DNA of 7,694 nt from assembly GCA_020851835.1 (NCBI GenBank), contig JADZBZ010000236.1:1-7694 (forward strand). The letters run 5' to 3'. This document shows positions 1 to 4,878 of the stretch, in pieces. This DNA comes from Acidobacteriota bacterium. GTDB taxonomy: Bacteria; Acidobacteriota; Vicinamibacteria; Vicinamibacterales; UBA2999. A model generated the notes under the pieces. It ran no database searches and was not told where the DNA came from. It saw only the letters and a list, made by a program, of their open reading frames with translations. A program made the position numbers and the translations under genes. How positions within the stretch are numbered: position 1 is the stretch's first letter; each line of letters opens with the position of its first letter.

Positions 1-1595
1 ACGGTCTCCGCGCCCGGCGTGCTCCGCGCGCTGACGCGGCCGCCGTGCCGCTCCACGATGGCCTTGACGATAGAGAGGCCCAGCCCGGAGCCGGTCTGGG
101 AGCGGGCCGGGTCGGCCTTGTAGAACCGATCGAAGACGTGCGGCAGGTGTTCGGCGGCAATCCCGGCGCCCGTATCCGTGACCCGCAGCCAGGTGCGTCC
201 GTCCCGCTGCTCGGCCGACACCGTGATACGGCCGCCCGCGGGGGTGTGGCGCAGCGCGTTCGACGCGAGATTCTGCAGCGCCTGTTCGAGCCGGCCCGGA
301 TCGGCCACCACCGACATCTCTTCGTCCGGCAACCGCACCTCGATGGCAACCTGCTTGTCGCGAGCCGCCTGCTCGTGCCGCGCCACCACGCGATCGAACA
401 GTTCCGACACCGGCACCTCCTCGGCGGACAGCGACACACCCGAGGCCTCGTACCGCGCCAGGTCGAGCAGGTCGCCCACCAGCCGGTCGATGCGATCGAC
501 TTCCTCCTGGATGATGTGCACGTAGCGTTGGCCCTCAGCGGCCGACGGGCCGAACTGCGGCAGTGCCAGCGTCTCGGCGTAGCCGCGAATGGCTGTCAAC
601 GGCGTCATCAACTCGTGCGAGACGTCGGCCAGCAGTTGCCGGCGTGCCCGATCGGCCTGGGCGAGCTGACCCTGACGTGCGGTGAGGTCGTCGGCCATCT
701 GGTTGAATGCGTGGGCGACGGCGGCCACCTCGTCGCCGCCGACGGCCGGCGCACGCGCCGCCAGGTCCCCCTCGCCGAGGCGTCGCGCGGCCGACTCGAG
801 CGCCCTCAGCCGTGCCTGCGCGGGACGAAACACGAGCAAGGCCGCCACCGCCGTGCCACCAACGAGCAGCAGTACGGCGCCAAGAGCAATCCAGGGCCCC
901 AGTTCCTGGGTCACACGCTCGGCATCCACGACCGGCGACACCAACACCATCGCCACCACTAGTCCCCGTGCGCGAATGGGCGCCAGGGCCATCCGACGGC
1001 GCGGGAACATCGGGCCGCCCCCGGGCGGCGGACCGAAGAAGCCTCCACCCCGAGGGGACGGCCGCCGTTCGGGGCGCTGACCTGCGGAGACGCCGGGCCT
1101 GCCCGCCTCGGGCTGGCCGACGCCCGGGGCCGAGGGGTCTGATCCTGGGCGGCCAAGGCCACCGGGGACAAACGGCCGCTCACCCGGCGCGCCACCCGGC
1201 CGGGCGTCGAGATCCCCGAACGGGAGGCCCCGTCCGCGAGGTCCGCGGCCGCGGAAGTCGGCGAGGCGTTCCAAGCCGGGCGGAACGGTCACGCCCGGCG
1301 GGCCGACGACGGTGCCGTCCGGAAAAATCACGAACGCCGGACGATGGAACGCTCCCAGGCGTCGGCTCGCGTACGTCCGCAGGTCCAAGGCGGGATCCCG
1401 TGCCAGCGCAGCGCCGAACTCGCTGGCCACCAGTTCCGCGAAGTCCTGACCCACGCGCTCCGGCTGCCCGCCCTCGGTCTGCACGGCCAGCCACACGAAC
1501 GAGGCGGCCTGCGCCACGAGCAGCAGCGCGAGCAGGGCCATGAAGCCCAGCCCGATGCGCCAGTAGAGGCTCCGGTACCAGCGGCGTTCAGACAT
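1..1595 (-). CDS. Two-component sensor histidine kinase (C-terminus cut by window edge)
   Basis: Inner-membrane sensor kinase expected to autophosphorylate on histidine and pass the phosphate to the adjacent regulator. I translated this frame by hand; 531 codons are visible and it runs off the left edge after the G2 box, probably only about ten residues short. Layout: TM1 about residues 12-30; a periplasmic loop of about 200 residues whose part 115-197 is Gly/Pro/Arg-rich low complexity; TM2 about 232-256; HAMP about 254-308; H-box DVSHELMTPLTAIRGY with phospho-acceptor His327; N-box NLASNALRHT with Asn446; G1 DTGAGI (474-479); F-box FDRFY; G2 GSGLGLSIVKAIV (502-514). The ATG at 1593-1595 lies inside the last codons of the response regulator (8-base overlap, ATGTCTGA), so the pair is translationally coupled. 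Met instead of Arg/Lys after HEL in the H-box is a lineage variant. The ligand is unknown; the neighbouring Spy-like gene suggests envelope or protein-folding stress. Confidence 0.95.
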   Translation of the reverse strand, partial: MSERRWYRSLYWRIGLGFMALLALLLVAQAASFVWLAVQTEGGQPERVGQDFAELVASEFGAALARDPALDLRTYASRRLGAFHRPAFVIFPDGTVVGPPGVTVPPGLERLADFRGRGPRGRGLPFGDLDARPGGAPGERPFVPGGLGRPGSDPSAPGVGQPEAGRPGVSAGQRPERRPSPRGGGFFGPPPGGGPMFPRRRMALAPIRARGLVVAMVLVSPVVDAERVTQELGPWIALGAVLLLVGGTAVAALLVFRPAQARLRALESAARRLGEGDLAARAPAVGGDEVAAVAHAFNQMADDLTARQGQLAQADRARRQLLADVSHELMTPLTAIRGYAETLALPQFGPSAAEGQRYVHIIQEEVDRIDRLVGDLLDLARYEASGVSLSAEEVPVSELFDRVVARHEQAARDKQVAIEVRLPDEEMSVVADPGRLEQALQNLASNALRHTPAGGRITVSAEQRDGRTWLRVTDTGAGIAAEHLPHVFDRFYKADPARSQTGSGLGLSIVKAIVERHGGRVSARSTPGAET

Positions 1596-2316
1596 CGGCG
1601 AACTTGTACCCGCTGCCCCAGACGGTCACCACCAGCTTCGGGTCGGCGGGGGCCTCCTCGACCCGGCGGCGCAGGCGCTTGATGAGCGTATCGACGCTGC
1701 GCGGCGTCACATAGGTGCGATCGGGCCACACGCGGCTCAGCAGGGCCTCGCGGCTGAAGACGATGCCGGGGTGCGAGGCCAGCAGGTGCAACAGCCGGAA
1801 TTCCTGGGCCGTGAGATCGACCGCGGACCCGCGCACGCGGACGCGCCGGCGTGCCGGATCGATCTCGATCCCGTGGACATGGACGGGGCGCTCCAGCGAA
1901 ATACCGTTGACCTCGCCCGCGGCCGCGGGCGCGGCAATCTGCGAGGCGCGCGGGCGTCGTAGCAGCGCGCGCACGCGCGCCACCAGTTCGCGGATGCCGA
2001 ACGGCTTGACGAGGTAGTCGTCCGCCCCGCTCTCGAGACCGAGCACCTTGTCGCTCTCTTCGCGGCGGGCGGTGAGCATCAGCACGGGCACGTCCTGGTT
2101 GGGACCCGAGCGGCGCAGCGCGCGGCAAATCGAGATGCCATCCAGGCCCGGCAGCATCAGATCGAGCACGACGAGGTCGAACGCCGTCGTCGCCACGCGC
2201 TCGAGGCCCTCGCGCCCATCGGCGACTGCGGTGGCCTGCAAGCCTTCGAGTCCGAGGTGCAGCACGATCAGGTCCCGGATGTGGGCGTCGTCTTCGACGA
2301 TGAGAACGTGTGGCAT
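1588..2316 (-). CDS. OmpR/PhoB-family response regulator
   Basis: A 242-residue DNA-binding response regulator. The receiver domain (about 1-120) has the acidic pocket E8-D9-D10, phospho-acceptor Asp52 in VVLDLMLPGLDG, the switch Thr82 (MLTAR) and Lys104 (LVKPFG). A linker of about 25 residues is followed by a winged-helix domain (about 145-242) with the family signatures DLTAQEFRLLHLLASHPG, SREALLSRVW, RSVDTLIKRLRRR and a C-terminal GSGYKF. Length is normal for the family. The start is the ATG at 2314-2316; a GAAGGGG element lies 13 bases upstream, rather far for a strong ribosome site. It is the first gene of the operon and its stop overlaps the kinase start. Divergence from the Spy-like gene suggests that it controls that gene and itself from the shared intergenic region; this is inference from the cpx and zra arrangements. 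Confidence 0.97.
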   Translation of the reverse strand: MPHVLIVEDDAHIRDLIVLHLGLEGLQATAVADGREGLERVATTAFDLVVLDLMLPGLDGISICRALRRSGPNQDVPVLMLTARREESDKVLGLESGADDYLVKPFGIRELVARVRALLRRPRASQIAAPAAAGEVNGISLERPVHVHGIEIDPARRRVRVRGSAVDLTAQEFRLLHLLASHPGIVFSREALLSRVWPDRTYVTPRSVDTLIKRLRRRVEEAPADPKLVVTVWGSGYKFADV

Positions 2317-2348
2317 GGATGCGGCAAGACCCCTTCGAGGTACGCGTG

Positions 2349-2370
2349 ATTCGTACTACATACGACGAAT
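2349..2370. promoter_or_regulatory. Imperfect 22-bp dyad, candidate operator
   Basis: Outer arms ATTCGT (2349-2354) and ACGAAT (2365-2370) are perfect inverted repeats. An alternative inner pairing is TCGTA (2351-2355) with TACGA (2361-2365) around a five-base spacer. It lies 33 bases upstream of the regulator start codon, so binding there would overlap that gene's promoter or leader. OmpR-type regulators more often bind direct repeats, so another repressor is possible. Confidence 0.4.
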
Positions 2371-2440
2371 GCCCGCCCGGCGCAGACCACGGTGCCACAG
2401 ATTTTTCACATCAAAGCCATGCCCCCGCCATCAGAATTCC

Positions 2441-2452
2441 GTCTCATGAGAC
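2441..2452. promoter_or_regulatory. Perfect 12-bp palindrome GTCTCATGAGAC
   Basis: GTCTCATGAGAC is its own reverse complement. Its first nine bases recur as GTCTCATGA at 2471-2479, overlapping the Spy-like start codon, exactly 30 bases downstream (about three helical turns). The palindrome also contains an in-frame ATG at 2446-2448, but no Shine-Dalgarno precedes it. It could be an operator half, or an mRNA element that pairs with or mimics the translation start. Function is not established. Confidence 0.4.
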
Positions 2453-2463
2453 AGGAACGCGAA

Positions 2464-2468
2464 AGGAG
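2464..2468 (+). promoter_or_regulatory. Ribosome binding site fixing the Spy-like start
   Basis: AGGAG ends seven bases before the ATG at 2476. This decides the start: the in-frame ATGs at 2392 and 2446 lack such a site, and starting at 2476 places a signal peptide exactly at the N-terminus. Confidence 0.85.
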
Positions 2469-2475
2469 CAGTCTC

Positions 2476-3039
2476 ATGAATATCTTCACTCGAATCTCGG
2501 CCGCCGCTGGTCTTCTGGCTCTGTCTGGGCTGGCCATTTCTCCGCTGCTGGCGCAGGACGGCCCACCCCCGCGACCGGGCATGCGGCGGATGGGCCCGGG
2601 CGGGCCGGGCGGACCGGGGATGGGTCCGGGCCCCATGGGGCTGCTGGGCAACCTCGGCCGCGGCATGCGCGAACTGAACCTCACCGAGCCGCAGCGCGAG
2701 CAGATGCGAGGCATCGCGCAGGCGCACCAGGCGGAACTCAAGGAGGTCGGCGATCGGCTGCGGGCAGCCCACCAGGGCATGGAAGCCCTGGTTACCGCCG
2801 ACACGGTGGACGAGGCCGCCATCCGCGCGAAGAGCGCTGAAGTGGCCGCCGTCCAGGCCGACGCCGCCGTGTTGAGAGCGCGCGTGCACCAGGAGGTGCT
2901 CAGCCTGCTCACCGCCGAACAACAGGCGAAGGTCAAGGAACTGCGAGCGCAGGCCGAGACCCGCATGAAGGAGCGTGCCGAGCGCATCCAGGAGCGGCGC
3001 CAGCGGCCACGCCCGCAACAGCAGCAACAGGAGCGGTGA
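2476..3039 (+). CDS. Periplasmic LTxxQ-motif protein of the Spy/CpxP family
   Basis: A 187-residue exported protein. Residues 1-26 form a signal peptide (MNIFTR, a hydrophobic stretch AAAGLLALSGLAIS, then LLA before the likely cut). Residues 28-57 are a Gly/Pro/Met/Arg-rich segment without predicted fold. From about 65 it is helical, with the two family motifs LTEPQ (69-73) and LTAEQ (145-149) at the expected distance. The C-terminus is basic and ends in a run of five glutamines. Spy and CpxP are ATP-independent periplasmic chaperones or stress-sensor accessories; ZraP is a zinc-binding relative. The protein has no cysteine and only a few scattered histidines, so a ZraP-like metal role is not supported. 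Divergent location beside a two-component system suggests it is a target, and perhaps a feedback partner, of that system. The family call is strong; the exact role is inferred. Confidence 0.9.
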   Translation: MNIFTRISAAAGLLALSGLAISPLLAQDGPPPRPGMRRMGPGGPGGPGMGPGPMGLLGNLGRGMRELNLTEPQREQMRGIAQAHQAELKEVGDRLRAAHQGMEALVTADTVDEAAIRAKSAEVAAVQADAAVLRARVHQEVLSLLTAEQQAKVKELRAQAETRMKERAERIQERRQRPRPQQQQQER

Positions 3040-3054
3040 GCGCCGGCGCGCTTA

Positions 3055-3067
3055 GGCCCTTCGGGCC
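3055..3067. terminator. Small hairpin between convergent genes
   Basis: GGCCC (3055-3059) and GGGCC (3063-3067) form a perfect five-base-pair GC stem with a TTC loop in the 39-base gap between the stops of the Spy-like gene and the ATPase-derived gene. It could act on both strands. There is no T-tract on either side, so intrinsic termination is only a guess. A 10-bp palindrome GCGCCGGCGC (3040-3049) sits just upstream. Confidence 0.35.
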
Positions 3068-3078
3068 GCCGTAACCTG

Positions 3079-4347
3079 TCAGCGTGGGCGCAGCAGTCGC
3101 AAGCCGTTCAGCGTGACTGCCACGGTCGCGCCCGTGTCGGCCAGCACGGCCAGCCAGAGCGGTGAGACGCCCATCGCCGCCGACACCAGGAAGGCCCCTT
3201 TGGTGAGCAGGGCCAGCCCGACGTTCTGGCGGATGACGCCCAGCGCTCGGCGCGCGTGCGCGGCGGCAAAAACCGCGCCGTCGCCCGGCGCCCCGGGCAT
3301 CAGCACCACATCCCCGCGGCTCAGGGCCGCGGGGGCATCTCCCGCGGCGCGTTCGAGGGCCAGCCCACCCCTGAACAGCACGCCGCGCCGCGCCGCCGAC
3401 GTGAGGGCTGCCACGACGGTCACCGGCGTCGAGATGACCAACGCACACGGGCACGCCAGCACCAGGAAGATGAGTCCGCGGTAGAACCACGTGGACCACT
3501 CGCCGTCGAAGAGCGGCGGCACCACCACCAGCGCCAGCGCGCTCGCCGTCACGATGGGCGTATACACGGCGGCGAAGCGTTCGATCCAGCGCTCCACTCG
3601 CGCCGAGCTCACCTCTCCTTCGTCGCCCCAGCCGGGTTCGTGGCCCACCAGGTCGCTGACCGCGAGTCGCGCGCGCTCGATGGCCCAGCCTTCCATCAGG
3701 TGGGCCACCGCGAAGAGGCACGCGACGGCCGCGCCCTCGGCCCACTGCCCCACGACGACGGCTCCGAGCGCCGATACGCAGACCAGCACGTGCATGTCGA
3801 GGCGCAGCAGCCGCAGTGACGCGACGGCGCGCGGCAGCACGGGCCAGAGCCCCAGCGTGATGGCGCCGCCATAGGCGGCGGTGGCCAGCCACGCGTGCCC
3901 GGCGCCAGCGGCCTCGACGCCCGCGTGTCCGAACAGGGCGTCGGCCCAGGTGTCGGCCTGCCACGCGGCGGCGAGCCAGCCGGCGAGCATGAGCAGCGCA
4001 CTGAGGCCAGCCCACCACCGCAGTCGCCGGCGGTGCTCCCGCGCCCGGCCGTCGGCCGCGTGGTCGTCGTGAACCGCCTCTCCGCGCGCGTGCGGGTGGA
4101 CCCCGAGCCCGGTCCGCTCCACCAGCGCGAGCACGTGTCCGGCTGCAATCACGGACGGGTCGAACGACACGTCCACGCGCCGGCCGACGAGATCGAAGTT
4201 CAGGTTGAGGATGCCGGGCACGTCCAGGACGTGCCGGATGAGCGAGGCCTCGTCTGCACAGTCCATCCCCTGCACGTGCAGGCGCAACTCGACACGGCGG
4301 GTCGGAAGGATGGCTCCTGCAGGTGACTCCACGTGTCTGCCGTCCAA
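3079..4347 (-). CDS. Catalytic-domain-less P1B-type (Zn/Cd/Pb) ATPase derivative
   Basis: A 422-residue membrane protein clearly descended from ZntA/CadA-type metal ATPases, which are normally about 620-750 residues with one HMA domain. Retained: HMA domain 21-83 with GMDCADE (Cys30, Glu33; the second Cys of the usual motif is absent); a His-rich linker 84-106; about eight membrane helices near 112-128, 152-172, 186-201, 204-220, 260-280, 290-315, 375-392 and 397-415; the CPC motif Cys299-Pro-Cys301; Lys383 in IRQNVGLALLTKG; Asp404 in AVLADTGATV. Missing: the actuator domain with TGE between ERARLAVSDLV (about 224-234) and ARVERWIERFAAVYTP (249-264), and the phosphorylation and nucleotide-binding domains with DKTGT and GDGxND between ALERAAG (330-336) and DAPAALSRGDVVLM (337-350). 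The frame is open throughout. It therefore cannot hydrolyse ATP as a P-type pump; passive metal carriage, sensing or assembly with a partner are possible. Start is a TTG, 25 bases after the peroxiredoxin stop; the nearest strong Shine-Dalgarno (AGGGAGG) is 20 bases away, so a GTG at residue 6 is an alternative. Confidence 0.9.
   Translation of the reverse strand: MDGRHVESPAGAILPTRRVELRLHVQGMDCADEASLIRHVLDVPGILNLNFDLVGRRVDVSFDPSVIAAGHVLALVERTGLGVHPHARGEAVHDDHAADGRAREHRRRLRWWAGLSALLMLAGWLAAAWQADTWADALFGHAGVEAAGAGHAWLATAAYGGAITLGLWPVLPRAVASLRLLRLDMHVLVCVSALGAVVVGQWAEGAAVACLFAVAHLMEGWAIERARLAVSDLVGHEPGWGDEGEVSSARVERWIERFAAVYTPIVTASALALVVVPPLFDGEWSTWFYRGLIFLVLACPCALVISTPVTVVAALTSAARRGVLFRGGLALERAAGDAPAALSRGDVVLMPGAPGDGAVFAAAHARRALGVIRQNVGLALLTKGAFLVSAAMGVSPLWLAVLADTGATVAVTLNGLRLLRPR
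3312..3348. repeat. Nested GC-rich inverted repeats at the excision junction
   Basis: Three copies of a CCGCGG-centred element lie within 37 bases: CCCCGCGGC (3312-3320), GCCGCGGGG (3326-3334) and CCCGCGGC (3341-3348). The first two form a perfect 9-bp stem with a five-base loop; the second and third form an alternative perfect 8-bp stem with a seven-base loop. The cluster lies inside the ATPase-derived gene exactly where the phosphorylation/nucleotide-binding loop has been lost. Confidence 0.8.
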
Positions 4348-4372
4348 CGTCTGCGGGACCTGGTCGGCCTCC

Positions 4373-4840
4373 CTAGAGGCCGTTCACCACCCCCAGCACC
4401 TCGTCGGCGTGCCCGGCCACCTTCACGTCATCCCAGCGGCGCACGACCTTGCCGTCGGCGCCGATGAGATAGGTGATGCGCGCCACGCCCATGTACTTGC
4501 GGCCGTACATGGACTTCTCCTGCCACGCGCCGTACTTGTCGATGACGGCGTGATCCGGATCGGCCAGGAGCGGAAAGGTGAGGGAGTACTTGTCGGCGAA
4601 CTTCGCCTTGCTCTTCTCGTCGAGCACGCTCATCCCCAGGACCACCGCTTTGCGCCTGTCGAAGGTGGGCAGGTGCTCCTGGAAGGCACAGGCCTCTCTG
4701 GTGCAGCCGGACGTGTCGTCCTTGGGATAGAAGTACAGCACCACGGGCCGGCCGGCGTAGTCCGACAGCGAGTGGGCCCTGCCGGCCTGGTCCTTGAGCG
4801 TGAATGCCGGGGCCTTCTTGCCGGGTTCGATGAGAGGCAT
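4373..4840 (-). CDS. bcp: Thioredoxin-dependent peroxiredoxin, Bcp/PrxQ type
   Basis: A 155-residue thiol peroxidase that reduces hydrogen peroxide and organic hydroperoxides and is recycled by thioredoxin, probably cytoplasmic (no signal peptide). The peroxidatic motif reads FYPKDDTSGCTREACAF, with peroxidatic Cys46 and, five residues on, Cys51 as the likely resolving cysteine of an atypical two-Cys enzyme. The usual N-terminal GKKAPAFTLKDQAG and the later FADKYSLTFPLLADPD and the C-terminal ARITYLIGADGKV strands are present; length matches the family. The ATG at 4838-4840 lies 38 bases after the gamma-glutamyltransferase-like stop, without an obvious Shine-Dalgarno. The gene sits between that enzyme and the ATPase derivative, all on one strand, consistent with a shared transcript. 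Confidence 0.96.
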   Translation of the reverse strand: MPLIEPGKKAPAFTLKDQAGRAHSLSDYAGRPVVLYFYPKDDTSGCTREACAFQEHLPTFDRRKAVVLGMSVLDEKSKAKFADKYSLTFPLLADPDHAVIDKYGAWQEKSMYGRKYMGVARITYLIGADGKVVRRWDDVKVAGHADEVLGVVNGL

Positions 4841-4878
4841 GGGATTCGGGTGGCTGACGATTGATGACTGGCGACCGA

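Larger units (their letters stand above)
2317..2475. promoter_or_regulatory. Divergent control region between regulator and Spy-like gene
   Basis: This 159-base region separates the regulator operon (leftward) from the Spy-like gene (rightward), so it must hold both promoters. It is locally less GC-rich than the genes, most visibly at 2399-2416 (cagatttttcacatcaaa). I see no convincing sigma70 -35/-10 pair on either strand. What stands out is symmetry: an imperfect dyad at 2349-2370 and a perfect palindrome at 2441-2452, both listed separately as candidate operators. Confidence 0.7.

Noticed and set aside
45..962. 305-residue open frame on the plus strand
   Set aside because: It is antisense to the histidine kinase, whose H, N, G1 and G2 boxes are all in the opposite strand; the antisense product has no recognisable domain and is Arg/His-rich.
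2392..2475. Longer Spy-like protein starting at ATG 2392 or 2446
   Set aside because: Neither has a Shine-Dalgarno; they would put up to 28 polar residues before an otherwise normal signal peptide. ATG 2476 has AGGAG at ideal spacing.
2431..3027. Minus-strand frames opposite the Spy-like gene
   Set aside because: Antisense shadows; the plus frame has a ribosome site, signal peptide and two LTxxQ motifs.
3277..3285. GDG at residues 355-357 as a surviving GDGxND hinge motif
   Set aside because: It lies after the DVVLM segment, whereas the true motif lies before it, and it is followed by AVF rather than xND.
3298..3345. Frameshift as the reason for the short ATPase
   Set aside because: The frame stays open from 4347 to the stop with consensus residues on both sides of each junction, and the DNA between the anchors is far too short to hide the missing domains in another frame.
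2933..4018. 361-residue minus-strand frame overlapping the ATPase derivative
   Set aside because: Arg/Gly-rich shadow frame; the overlapping frame carries HMA, CPC and ADTGA motifs. It also does not encode the missing catalytic domains.
3079..4347. Copper-type (CopA) assignment of the ATPase derivative
   Set aside because: The last helix reads AVLADTGATVAVTLNGLRLLR and a Lys lies in the IRQN helix, as in Zn/Cd/Pb pumps, and the HMA motif is GMDCxxE rather than GMxCxxC.
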